Of a DNA stretch of 49,332 nt, positions 34,695 through 43,258 are shown in pieces. The notes below the pieces were generated by a model, which searched no databases, was not told the origin of the DNA, and saw only the letters and a list, made by a program, of their open reading frames with translations. The position numbers were made by a program, and so were the translations under genes. Within the stretch, counting starts at the first letter, position 1. Each line of letters opens with the position of its first letter. Source of the DNA: Bacteroidia bacterium (GTDB lineage Bacteria > Bacteroidota > Bacteroidia > Chitinophagales > UBA2359); assembly GCA_030427245.1 (NCBI GenBank), contig JAUHXA010000056.1:1-49332 (forward strand). The letters run 5' to 3'.

Positions 34695-35759
34695 CTACCT
34701 CAATATAAACCCATCTTTCATCGGGTCATTGGGGTCAATCACAAAAGTTTGCATACCTGTAATGTGCGCTGTTCCTTCAACTTGTGGAATCACTGCCTTG
34801 AAGCCGCCAAAATTCACTTCCGACACCAGCGAACCTTTGAAAACCGAATCGGTAATGCTTTCGATGGTCATGGATTCGCCATAAGTGATTTCATTTCGAG
34901 CGTGGTGAATCGCCATTCTTCCAGAAACGCCCGAACCCGTTGGACATCTATCCACTTCTCCTTCCGCAAAGATGCACACATTTCGACTGTCCATTCCTTG
35001 GGTATCAGAATCTCCAATAAAAATCGTTCCATACAAAAAACTCAAATCAGCTTCAAAAGGATGCACCACTCCCCTATCCTGTTCCACCACCGCCCGCTTG
35101 ATGTCCATACCTGCCCGAATCAAACTGCGGTAACTTTGGGTGCTTAAATCAAAATCAAATTCGTTTTTTTTCATATCCACATAGGCATAAAACGCCCCTC
35201 CATACGCCAAATCGTAGACCACTTTCCCTAAGCCTTTCACTTCAACGGTTCTATCCAATCCCACTACAAAACTCGGCACACAATGAAAACGCACACCCGT
35301 CACTTTCCCGTTTTGAACTGCAGCAAAAGCGGTAATTCGCCCACAAGGTGCGTCAATTTTCAATACATTGTCGCCTTCTTTCACTTCTATCCACTGCATT
35401 TCGACAGCCAAAGTCGCAATCGCAATGATGGCATGACCACACATAGTAGAGTACCCTTCGTTGTGCAAAAATAGAATCCCAAAATCGCCTTCTGCATCAT
35501 TGGGCGGCACCAAAATACAACCATACATATCGGCATGACCTCTTGGCTCAAACATCAAAGCCGTCCGCAAATTATCGTAGTTTTCTTTGCAGAAATGCCT
35601 ATATTCCAACACCGAATTTCCCTTCAATGTGGGAAAACCTTCTACAATCACTCGCAAAGGTTCGCCTCCTGTGTGCATGTCAATCGTCTTGATTTGCAGC
35701 CAATCAGAAGGTGGGGTGAATTGTGTTTTTTGAAGAATGTTTTGGTAGGTATTTTTCAT
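34695..35759 (-). CDS. proline racemase-family protein, probable trans-3-hydroxy-L-proline dehydratase
   Basis: The ATG at 35759 (MKNTYQNILQKT) is preferred over an open extension 24 codons upstream, which does not look like the family; the product is 354 residues. The first catalytic Cys is in STMCGHA (C107). The second catalytic position, Cys in racemases and 4-hydroxyproline epimerases (SPCGTG), is Thr here (DRCPTGSG, T274). This Cys/Thr pair is characteristic of trans-3-hydroxy-L-proline dehydratase, which makes delta1-pyrroline-2-carboxylate. DMHTGGEP and GGAFYAYV are family blocks. The gene follows an unknown helical-protein gene on the same strand at 79 bp. No proline dehydrogenase or reductase gene is adjacent. 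Confidence 0.82.
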   Translation of the reverse strand: MKNTYQNILQKTQFTPPSDWLQIKTIDMHTGGEPLRVIVEGFPTLKGNSVLEYRHFCKENYDNLRTALMFEPRGHADMYGCILVPPNDAEGDFGILFLHNEGYSTMCGHAIIAIATLAVEMQWIEVKEGDNVLKIDAPCGRITAFAAVQNGKVTGVRFHCVPSFVVGLDRTVEVKGLGKVVYDLAYGGAFYAYVDMKKNEFDFDLSTQSYRSLIRAGMDIKRAVVEQDRGVVHPFEADLSFLYGTIFIGDSDTQGMDSRNVCIFAEGEVDRCPTGSGVSGRMAIHHARNEITYGESMTIESITDSVFKGSLVSEVNFGGFKAVIPQVEGTAHITGMQTFVIDPNDPMKDGFILR

Positions 35760-35838
35760 ATCATTTTCAATATCATTAAAATATAAACAAACAAATATCT
35801 GAAGTCTGACTTCTATCGCCAAAGTTCCCACTACTTAC

Positions 35839-36579
35839 TCAATTATCCGCAAAAACACCTCCTAAAAAATCTCTTTCAATTTGAATAATCATCTTCAAAA
35901 TCAGCTCTTGCTCCTCTTTCGATAATTGGTCAAACAAAGCATCACCGCCCTTGATGATGTCTCTCCCAATACTCAAAGCCTTGATTTCGGTAGGGGAATA
36001 AACATTGGGGCGTTTTTGCATCTTGGCAATCAGATGTTCAACAATTTCTACGATTTTACGCACCAATTTTCGGTCATGCAAAGTATCGAACAGGGATTCA
36101 TTTTGAACAATAAAATCATCAATTTCTTCCGTCGAAAGTGTTGCCAAAAGAGTTTTAACATCCGCATCCGTATAAGGAGGCTGCAACGATAACTTCATAG
36201 CATTTTGCACCAATTTATCTTCAAAAGCAGTTGCCGCCCGAAAAGACTTCAGTGCCTTCAAACCCGCCATCAAAATTTTGGGTAGATGCCTCCCATACTT
36301 CAAAATCAAACTGCCCGAATCAATCAAAATTCGCAACAATTTTTCAGGATTTTTGATGTAACTATCCAAATTGTGAAATGCCTCTTCCAATTCTCTGCGC
36401 TTGTCGGGATGCGGATACAAATCATTCAAGAAAAAATCTCGGAATACCTTGGTTCTTGTCTCGTCAAAACTCTTAGGCAATTCGTATTCCTCCTGTATAC
36501 GTTTGTACTCATACCGTTTTTCTACCAATTTGCGATAAGCCAATATCACTTCTTCCAACGTTTCTTTTTCTGTCATCAT
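35839..36579 (-). CDS. uncharacterised all-helical protein
   Basis: A 246-residue protein without signal peptide or membrane segments, rich in Leu, Lys, Glu and Asp and predicted almost wholly helical. Amphipathic helices recur (LEEVILAYRKLVEKRY, KLVRKIVEIVEHLIAKM, EEQELILKMIIQIERDFLGG). I do not recognise the family and see no catalytic motif. It is upstream of, and probably co-transcribed with, the hydroxyproline dehydratase-like gene (79-bp gap), but no functional link is evident. Confidence 0.65.
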   Translation of the reverse strand: MMTEKETLEEVILAYRKLVEKRYEYKRIQEEYELPKSFDETRTKVFRDFFLNDLYPHPDKRRELEEAFHNLDSYIKNPEKLLRILIDSGSLILKYGRHLPKILMAGLKALKSFRAATAFEDKLVQNAMKLSLQPPYTDADVKTLLATLSTEEIDDFIVQNESLFDTLHDRKLVRKIVEIVEHLIAKMQKRPNVYSPTEIKALSIGRDIIKGGDALFDQLSKEEQELILKMIIQIERDFLGGVFADN

Positions 36580-36891
36580 CTAAAATTTTCGGTTTTGTCC
36601 TTTCAAGTCAAAAAACCTGAATAGACACTTTGATTAAAATAATCAAACAACGCAATTCTAAGTAGGTTTTAATTTTGTTTCTAATTTTGATTTTCATTCA
36701 CGACCAATCGCCTTATTGAAAAAAATGTATTTTTGCACCCTTCAAATTCATCACACTAAGATTCCATCATCAAAAACGAATTTATACAAAATGACTGCTA
36801 AAGGAATTTGACTTTGGATGAGAGAGGCGAGAAGTGGAAAACCGATTAGTTGATAATGAAAAATTTATGATTGGAAAATTCAAAAAATAAC
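36580..36891. other. intergenic region upstream of the interrupted thioesterase
   Basis: 312 bp, AT-rich, no gene seen. A strong -7-like site at 36728-36735 (listed separately) faces the thioesterase pseudogene. Confidence 0.5.
36728..36735 (+). promoter_or_regulatory. promoter -7 element upstream of the interrupted thioesterase
   Basis: TATTTTTG followed by CACCC is a very typical Bacteroidota TAnnTTTG site. The leader to the ATG at 36892 would be about 150 nt. Its preservation suggests that the downstream locus was expressed recently or still is. Confidence 0.5.
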
Positions 36892-37305
36892 ATGAAAAAG
36901 ATATTAACCTACAAAGGGGCGGTAATGACTTGAGAATGTGACTCCAATCGCCACATGAACGTGATGTACTACATCAACAAATTTGAGCATGGCGGCAGGA
37001 ACTTCGGGATGGAATTGGGATTATGGGAATTAGAGCAAGACGAAAATACAGGAGTTGTGGTCTTAGAACAACAAATCAAGTACTTGCGTGAAGTTTTTGA
37101 AGACGACCTACTCTACATCGAAAGTACGCTTTTGGGCGTAGGCAATAAAGCCTTTACCGTTCTCCACGAAATGTACTGCAATCCTCAAAAAGAATTGGTC
37201 TGTACCATGCAAGTTGTGTTGGTACTTTTTGATAAAGTGAATAGAAAATCATTGCCGTTTCCAAAAGAGAAAAGAGAGGAATTATTGAAGGTGATGAATA
37301 AGTAA
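36892..37305 (+). pseudogene. hotdog-fold acyl-CoA thioesterase interrupted by an in-frame TGA
   Basis: The frame starts at the ATG at 36892 (MKKILTYKGAVMT), meets TGA at 36931-36933, and continues as ECDSNRHMNVMYYINKFEHG to TAA at 37305. In 4HBT thioesterases this position is usually Trp or another aromatic before the E/D-C-D-x-x-x-H-M-N motif, and TGA is one base from TGG. The Asp of ECDSNRHMN, a catalytic residue in the family, lies after the stop but before the next ATG start (36955 or later), so a restart product would lack it. Other genes in the window use TGG for Trp and TGA as stop, so a changed code is unlikely. Either a recent nonsense mutation, a sequencing error, or readthrough. 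Confidence 0.7.
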
Positions 37306-37425
37306 GTAAATTCGCAATATCAAATTGAAACAGATAATTTTCAATCATTTCTACCTTATCTAAAAACTTTTTTTTGTGTTTTCCGTTGATATTTCCACTT
37401 ACTTAACGATAAAAAAACATTGTAA

Positions 37426-37908
37426 ATGGACAACGAAAAATTAGAATTAATCAAAGAAAAAATTGGAAAGTCAAAAGTAGCTATGATGACTACGGTTGAT
37501 GAAAACAATGATTTGGTTAGTCGCCCTATGTACACACAAGACATCAACGACTTTGGTTTTTTCTTCTTCACCAATGAATTTTCTGACAAAATAAATGAAG
37601 TAGAAGCCCATAAATCCATCAATTTGGCTTACTCCGACCACGATCAAAATACCTATGTATCTATTTCGGGCGATGCAACACTTATTCACGACCAAGCCAA
37701 AATTCAAGCATTGTGGAATCCAATCTTAGAAGCATGGTTTCCAGAAGGTTTGAAAGACCCCAAATTAGCATTGCTCAAAGTCATTCCCGTTACTGCTGCG
37801 TATTGGGATGGCAGTGCCAATAAAATGGTGCAACTCTTCAAGGCTGCCAAAGCTATGATAACGGGTGAGGAATTCGACTCAGGAGAACACGATGTAGTAG
37901 AGTTTTAG
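37426..37908 (+). CDS. pyridoxamine 5'-phosphate oxidase-fold protein (general stress protein 26 type)
   Basis: A 160-residue split-barrel flavin-binding protein. Typical features are the N-terminal KVAMMTTVDENNDLVSRPM strand pair, FFFTNEFSDKINEV, the NLAYSDHDQNTYVSISGDA strands and the C-terminal W-NPILEAWFPEGLKDP block. This last block is a mark of the general stress protein 26 group, which binds FMN or FAD. The enzymatic role is not well established. It is followed on the opposite strand by the esterase gene with 8 bp between the stops. Confidence 0.85.
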   Translation: MDNEKLELIKEKIGKSKVAMMTTVDENNDLVSRPMYTQDINDFGFFFFTNEFSDKINEVEAHKSINLAYSDHDQNTYVSISGDATLIHDQAKIQALWNPILEAWFPEGLKDPKLALLKVIPVTAAYWDGSANKMVQLFKAAKAMITGEEFDSGEHDVVEF

Positions 37909-37916
37909 GGAAAGAT

Positions 37917-38870
37917 TCAATTTAAGGATTGGAAAAACGCCCAAATCACATCACATGCCACAATATCACGGCTCGTTTTGCCAATCCATCTTTCGCTCAA
38001 ATATTGTTTGCCACCCGCCCAAGTATGACCACCGCCATTGATTTTGTAAAGAACCAATGCGCCTCTGTCTTTGCAGTTGGTGTATTCGGTCATGCTAACA
38101 GTCGTACCATCCGATTTTATATCAGGCAATTGAATAGTAGGTTTTTGAACAGCACATTCATTTTGAGTTTTCCAAAATTTCACCAACTCATCCGTAGATA
38201 TAATTTCACCCCGAGTTTTTCTGAATACCTTAATTTGCCCTCCATCATAAGGCACAAGTTTGTCCTCCGTGCCATTCATCACCAATACAGCAGTTGGCTG
38301 CGACGGTTTACATTTGGGCAAATAATCCACCGAAAGCGAAGCCGTCAAAATTGCAGCGCCTCTAAAAATATCTGCTCGGTCGCACACCAATCTTGAAGAC
38401 ATAAACCCGCCATTTGACATTCCTGTGGTAAAAATGCGCTTGGTATCAATCGAATATTTCTGCTTCAATTCCTCCACAATCGCCACTATAAATCCCACAT
38501 CGTCAATGTCTTCCTTCCATGCCTTCACCTCCTCCAACTTTCGCCCATCGTTCCAGTTTTTTTCGATTCCTTGTGGATAGACCACGATAAAACCCTCTTC
38601 GTCCGCCAACTCATCGAAGCGACCAAAAGTCAAGCCCGCAGTTCCTCTGGCAGTTCCTCCTCCGCCATGTAGATGAAAAAGTAGAGGCAAAGGTTCTTGC
38701 ATTTTTGATTTTGGAGGAAGATGGACTAAATACAAACGTTCATAACCTCCCCAATCCATTGTAAATCGCAGAAGCCTTTGTTCTTCTTTTTGGTTATGTG
38801 TGTTATTGCAGGCATTCAATGTTAGGGTCAGTAACATTGAGGTGAAAAGTAGAAAAAGGTTGGTTTTCAT
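37917..38870 (-). CDS. secreted PHB depolymerase/feruloyl esterase-like lipoprotein
   Basis: A 317-residue alpha/beta hydrolase of the LpqC/PHB-depolymerase group. A lipobox-like LTLNAC (Cys ~21) predicts a lipoprotein. Conserved parts are LFHLHGGGGTARGTAG (oxyanion region), the nucleophile GMSNGGFMSSRL, the acid in NGTEDKLVPYDGG and the His in GGGHTWAGG. The family cleaves ester bonds in polyesters or in feruloyl and acetyl decorations of plant polysaccharides. No polyester-metabolism gene is adjacent, so a polysaccharide esterase role is equally possible. Confidence 0.85.
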   Translation of the reverse strand: MKTNLFLLFTSMLLTLTLNACNNTHNQKEEQRLLRFTMDWGGYERLYLVHLPPKSKMQEPLPLLFHLHGGGGTARGTAGLTFGRFDELADEEGFIVVYPQGIEKNWNDGRKLEEVKAWKEDIDDVGFIVAIVEELKQKYSIDTKRIFTTGMSNGGFMSSRLVCDRADIFRGAAILTASLSVDYLPKCKPSQPTAVLVMNGTEDKLVPYDGGQIKVFRKTRGEIISTDELVKFWKTQNECAVQKPTIQLPDIKSDGTTVSMTEYTNCKDRGALVLYKINGGGHTWAGGKQYLSERWIGKTSRDIVACDVIWAFFQSLN

Positions 38871-38999
38871 CTATTTATTTTTTCTTTTTGAAGGTCAGAT
38901 GAAACTTACCATGAATGAAATAATCATTTCCCTTTTTGTTTGAATAATTATTTAATTATGGACGTTTCATTTGTCTTGGGTTCTTAGGTTTTGCATCCA

Positions 39000-39045
39000 G
39001 TGCGTAAATTCCTTTCAATAGCCGATTCTTGTTCAAGGCTAAAAC
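39000..39045. repeat. dispersed palindromic repeat, second locus
   Basis: ATAGCCGATTC then TTGTTCAAGGCTAAAAC (39018-39045) matches 16968-16995 at 25 of 28 positions, and the adjoining AAATTCCTTTCAATAG (39006-39021) is the exact complement of 16903-16918. TAGCC and GGCTA at its ends can pair. The last bases include the stop codon of the TonB receptor gene, so the repeat forms the 3' end of that transcript. Confidence 0.5.
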
Positions 39046-41450
39046 TTAAAATTCCATGTCACCGATGGAATAATCGGAAAAATAGAAACTTGCTTCAATT
39101 TGATATCAACAGAACCGTTTGTAATCCCTGTTCCCCCTGTTTCTTCATTGATTTCGGGAACAGCATACACAAAAAATGGATTTTGGCGGCTATAGACATT
39201 GTACAATGCAATCACCAATTCGGATTCAAAATTAGGATTGTCCCTCTTTTTGTCGGGATTTCGGAGGTCACGGGTCGCTGCAATATCCATGCGGTGATAA
39301 GGCTTCAATCGATAAGAATTTCGGGGACTGTCAAAAGCCGAATAGACCCAACCTTCAATGACATAGAAGCTATTCGGAATCGTCAAAGCCTGCCCCGTTC
39401 CATACACAAACGTTCCCGACAATTGCCATCTATCGCTCAGTTTGTAAGAACCCACCACCGAAAGGTCGTGCGTTCGGTCGTATCTTGCAGGAAAAGCCAC
39501 GCCATTGTTTATATCGGGAAAGGTCCTTTCCGTTCTGGACAAAGTATAGCCTATCCAACCATTGAAGCGACCTTTTCGCTTTTTCAAAAACAACTCCAAA
39601 CCATACGAACGTCCCGAACCAAAAACGAATTGATCTTCAATATTGGTGTTCAATTCAGGCACATAGGTTTCTGAAAATTCAATTTGATTGTCCATGTTTC
39701 GATAGTAGCCTTCAATTGAAGCTTCGTATCTATCCTCTGCAAAATTGCGGAACAAACCCACCGAATACTGTTCACCACGTTGCGGTTTCACTTTGGCAGT
39801 ACTCGGCACCCAAAGGTCAGTAGGCAAGGTAGAGGTGGCATTGGAGACAAGGTGAATGTATTGATTGCTAAACACATAACTTGCCTTCAGTGAAGTCTGT
39901 TCGTCAATCGTATAGCGCAAACTCAATCTGGGAGCAATGCCAAAATAAGTTTCAATAGGTTCTCCTTTGGCGTATTGAATCGTGTCTCTATCTATGTCCG
40001 AAATACCCGTTTGAACGATGTTTTGGTAAGGCCCTACTTGCCGAAAAGCCGAAGCCCGAATACCCACATTTGCCTTCAATTTATTCCCAATGCTAAATTC
40101 ATCCTGCACATAAATTGCTGCCTCGTGTGCATATTGTTGGGTCAAAGTATCGGTATCAATGGTGGTTTCACCTACTTGTGCGTCAATTGTGTAGGGCGTG
40201 AAAGTGTGGTAGGTGTAGTTTGCACCGTATTTGATGGTGTGTTTGGGGCTGGGGAAATAGTCAAAATCCAGCTTGAAGTTCCAGTCGTTTACACCTGAAT
40301 ACAAAGAAGAGCTAAAATCATTGAAGTCGGTCTGAACTTCAAAGTTGTAGGAATTGTATATGGCAGAAACATTCAAGAACAACTTATTGCTAAACAAATG
40401 ATTCCAACGCATTGTAGCCGTTGCATTTCCCCACGGCATATCCAAGTTGAAGCCATCCGTAGAACGGTAATTCAATACATCTCGTCCAAAATATCCACTG
40501 GCAAAAATGCGGTCTTTGTCCGAAAACTGGTAGTTGATTTTGGTATTGAGGTCATAAAAGAAATAGCCATTTCCTTCAAAGTTTGTTCCCTTCAAAAAGG
40601 GCTGCGCCAAAACATCGGCATACGTTCGCCGCCCCGAAATCAGGATAGAGCTTTTATCCTTAATCAAAGGTCCTTGCAGTGTCAAACGAGAGGAAATCAA
40701 GCCAATACCCCCTGCTGCTTCCCATTTTTGATTGTTGCCCTCCTTCATCGCTATCTCCAAAACGGACGACAATCGCCCTCCAAATTCGGCGGGCATACTG
40801 CCTTTGTGTAGCGTTGTGTTTTTGATGGCATCGGGATTGAAGACCGAAAAGAAACCAAAGAGATGTCCTGTATTGTAGACCACCGCTTCGTCCAATAATA
40901 TCAAATTTTGGTCAGGGCCTCCGCCTCGCACATACAAGCCTGAATTGATTTCACCCGACGACATCACGCCTGGCAACAACTGAATCGCCCGCAACACATC
41001 GACTTCTCCCAACAAAGCAGGCAAAGATTTGATGCTTTCAATCGACAAATCTACCCGCCCCATATCGGTACTTTCCACATTTTCGTCCTTGCGTTTGGCG
41101 GTCACTTCAATGATGTCTTCGAGCAAAATACCATCTTCAATCATTTTGAAGTTGTAGGTGACGTTTTTATTGAGTTCTATTTCAATTTGTTGGGTGCTGT
41201 ATCCCAAAAAAGAGGCTTCAATTTTATAAACGCCTTCGGGCAAAGTCAATGAATAGAAACCATATAAATTAGCGGACGTGCCTTGTACTTTGTTCTCGCT
41301 GTTATAGACGTTTGCGCCAATGAGCGTTTCGCCCGATTGAATGTCTTTGATGTAACCGCTTAGGGTGTATTGGGTTTGGGCTTTGGTTTGAAGGGGATGG
41401 AAGTAGAAGGCGAATAAAAGTAAAAATTGGAGTAGGTATTTGTATTTCAT
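39039..41450 (-). CDS. TonB-dependent outer-membrane receptor with carboxypeptidase-regulatory-like N-terminus
   Basis: An 803-residue outer-membrane transporter. After the signal peptide (LLQFLLLFAFYFHPLQTKAQ) comes a CarboxypepD_reg-like beta-sandwich (~27-110: LSGYIKDIQSGETLIGANVY, TNLYGFYSLTLPEG-like). The plug domain follows (~120-250: LPALLGEVDVLRAIQLLPGV, GLYVRGGGPDQNLILLDEAVVYN, HLFGFFSVFNPDAIK), then a 22-strand-type barrel ending in an aromatic residue (TWNFKF). The plug and barrel resemble the FecA/CirA-like receptors of Bacteroidota rather than SusC. The substrate is unknown; no SusD gene is adjacent. It is divergent from the porin gene, with a 372-bp region between. Confidence 0.92.
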   Translation of the reverse strand: MKYKYLLQFLLLFAFYFHPLQTKAQTQYTLSGYIKDIQSGETLIGANVYNSENKVQGTSANLYGFYSLTLPEGVYKIEASFLGYSTQQIEIELNKNVTYNFKMIEDGILLEDIIEVTAKRKDENVESTDMGRVDLSIESIKSLPALLGEVDVLRAIQLLPGVMSSGEINSGLYVRGGGPDQNLILLDEAVVYNTGHLFGFFSVFNPDAIKNTTLHKGSMPAEFGGRLSSVLEIAMKEGNNQKWEAAGGIGLISSRLTLQGPLIKDKSSILISGRRTYADVLAQPFLKGTNFEGNGYFFYDLNTKINYQFSDKDRIFASGYFGRDVLNYRSTDGFNLDMPWGNATATMRWNHLFSNKLFLNVSAIYNSYNFEVQTDFNDFSSSLYSGVNDWNFKLDFDYFPSPKHTIKYGANYTYHTFTPYTIDAQVGETTIDTDTLTQQYAHEAAIYVQDEFSIGNKLKANVGIRASAFRQVGPYQNIVQTGISDIDRDTIQYAKGEPIETYFGIAPRLSLRYTIDEQTSLKASYVFSNQYIHLVSNATSTLPTDLWVPSTAKVKPQRGEQYSVGLFRNFAEDRYEASIEGYYRNMDNQIEFSETYVPELNTNIEDQFVFGSGRSYGLELFLKKRKGRFNGWIGYTLSRTERTFPDINNGVAFPARYDRTHDLSVVGSYKLSDRWQLSGTFVYGTGQALTIPNSFYVIEGWVYSAFDSPRNSYRLKPYHRMDIAATRDLRNPDKKRDNPNFESELVIALYNVYSRQNPFFVYAVPEINEETGGTGITNGSVDIKLKQVSIFPIIPSVTWNFKF

Positions 41451-41822
41451 TGGTTCTTTGTCAAGTCATTGAATTTAACTAAACTACAATGTTGTAGAAC
41501 GAGATAAAGTTCATAGGTGTGAGCAATTTTTCGTTAGCAATGTAACTGAAAGTCCATTTTTTCATAAATGAGGATTCCTTAACCTTCACTTAACAGTAAA
41601 AAAAGAATAAATTCATATTTTAAAAATTTAACCTTAAATTGACTTAAAATTAACATAAACATAATCTTGTCACAATTTTGAATTAATATATAGTTTGGAA
41701 TTTTAGATTAGCAATCAAAACTTAATATTGTAGAAACATTGTCTAAATAATTAAATAATAAATAGGCAAAAATAGACTTCAAATATCGATAAATTTTATT
41801 GTCTGTTAATACTCATAGAATC
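41451..41822. other. divergent regulatory region, TonB receptor / porin
   Basis: 372 bp, very AT-rich, without coding frames. It should hold promoters for both neighbours. A direct repeat resembling a Pho box is listed separately. No exact TAnnTTTG site was found near either start. Confidence 0.5.
41578..41596. promoter_or_regulatory. Pho-box-like direct repeat
   Basis: CTTAACCT (41578-41585), 3 bases, CTTAACAG (41589-41596): two near-identical octamers with an 11-bp period, the geometry of PhoB-type response-regulator sites. It lies 128 bp upstream of the TonB receptor start and 227 bp upstream of the porin start. The site is suggestive because the porin belongs to the phosphate-selective OprP family; the consensus used by this organism is not known. 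Confidence 0.35.
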
Positions 41823-43040
41823 ATGAAATTTCACATCATCTTCATAACTACTTTGTTAGTAAGTGCTTTCCAACTTAGCGGACAAAATCAACCACAAGTT
41901 GATTATAAATTTGGCAAAAGTTTGCAGGTAACTGCTGCTGATTCTTCGGCACAATTAAAACTAAATGTTCGTTTCCAAAGTCTATTCAGTTCTGAACTAT
42001 CTGGTTCTGAAAAAGACTGGAAAAGTTCTTTTCTGATTAGAAGGGCTCGTTTGAAGCTTGGGGGCTGGGCCATCAATCCAGATTTGCAGTACAAAGTCGA
42101 ATTGGCTTTGTCTAATAGGGATTTGGGTTCTAAGTACGATTTTGATGAAACGAGTGAAGCCCCAAAAATTGTATTGGATGCGGTGGTGAAATGGAAAATG
42201 AACAAAATTTGGTCACTTTGGGTAGGACAAACAAAACTGCCTGGGAATAGAGAGAGAGTCGTCTCTTCTCAAGCCCTTCAAATGGTTGACCGCAGTTTGG
42301 TTAACAGCATTTTCAATATTGATAGAGAAATGTGCTTGCAGCTTCGTGGTAAAATCAATGTGGGAAAAGGAGTGATTAAACCCATTGCTTCTTGGTCTTT
42401 TGGAGAAGGCAGAAACATTACCAAAACCAATATTGGAGGCATACATTATGTCGCTCGATTGGAATGGTTGCCTATGGGCGAATTTACGAATAAAGGAGAT
42501 TATGTAGGGGCAGATTTGAAGCGAGAACAAACACCTAAATTGGCATTGGCAGCTGCTTATAGCCAAAACAATGGTGCGTCTCGCCAAAAACAAAGTGGAC
42601 GTTTTTTGATTGATGAGGAGGAAAATTATCTCACCAATGATTTACAAACCGTTTTTGCGGATATGATGTTTAAGTACCAAGGTTTTTCTCTGATGGCTGA
42701 ATATGCCCATAAAATAGTGTCTGATAATGAGGTCAGAGACCAAGATGACTTGCGCCTACAACTGTTGGATGCTGACGGAAGAAGCTATTATACAGGAAGT
42801 GGAATCAACCTTCAAGCGGGTTATTTGTTTGACAAAAATATTGAAGTTTCTGCTCGATATACGAAGGTAAACCCTGATACAGAGGTTAGTTTTACAGGCA
42901 TTGAAGAGTACACTTTAGGGCTGTCCAAATACATTGTGGGACATTCATTGAAGCTGCAAGGAGATGTTTCTTTGTTCGATATTGCAGGACAAGATGCCAA
43001 TGATTTGCGTTACCGTTTGCAGATGGAGTTTCAGTTTTAG
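41823..43040 (+). CDS. OprO/OprP-like phosphate-type porin
   Basis: The ATG at 41823 (MKFHIIFITTLLVSAFQLSG) begins a clear signal peptide and is preferred over a TTG eight codons earlier. The 405-residue product is a beta-barrel of the Porin_O_P family: RARLKLGGWAINPDLQYKVEL near the N-terminus, WVGQTKLPGNRERV, alternating hydrophobic strands, and a terminal strand ending QMEFQF with the C-terminal Phe of outer-membrane barrels. Family members take up phosphate or polyphosphate in proteobacteria; in Bacteroidota the specificity is less certain. It is followed by an SLC12-like transporter gene on the same strand (218 bp). Confidence 0.88.
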   Translation: MKFHIIFITTLLVSAFQLSGQNQPQVDYKFGKSLQVTAADSSAQLKLNVRFQSLFSSELSGSEKDWKSSFLIRRARLKLGGWAINPDLQYKVELALSNRDLGSKYDFDETSEAPKIVLDAVVKWKMNKIWSLWVGQTKLPGNRERVVSSQALQMVDRSLVNSIFNIDREMCLQLRGKINVGKGVIKPIASWSFGEGRNITKTNIGGIHYVARLEWLPMGEFTNKGDYVGADLKREQTPKLALAAAYSQNNGASRQKQSGRFLIDEEENYLTNDLQTVFADMMFKYQGFSLMAEYAHKIVSDNEVRDQDDLRLQLLDADGRSYYTGSGINLQAGYLFDKNIEVSARYTKVNPDTEVSFTGIEEYTLGLSKYIVGHSLKLQGDVSLFDIAGQDANDLRYRLQMEFQF

Positions 43041-43258
43041 AAGGTGGAGAAAGTGAATAAATTGAAGTAGGAGACAACCATTTGTTGGCAGTTTTGAATT
43101 TTGGGAAAAATCTATTTGTATTGAAAAATCATAAAAGTTTTTCAGGAATAAAAAATCTCAAAAAGACTATAAAAATGAGTTGCCGAAATCTAAAAAACAG
43201 TCTTATAAAAACAAAATACTGCTATTCCATTACATAAATATTAATTCAATCAACCAAC

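Noticed and set aside
36892-37305. Genetic code change with TGA read as Trp
   Set aside because: Other genes in the window end with TGA (for example 19890-20837) and use TGG for Trp, so a local mutation or error is more likely.
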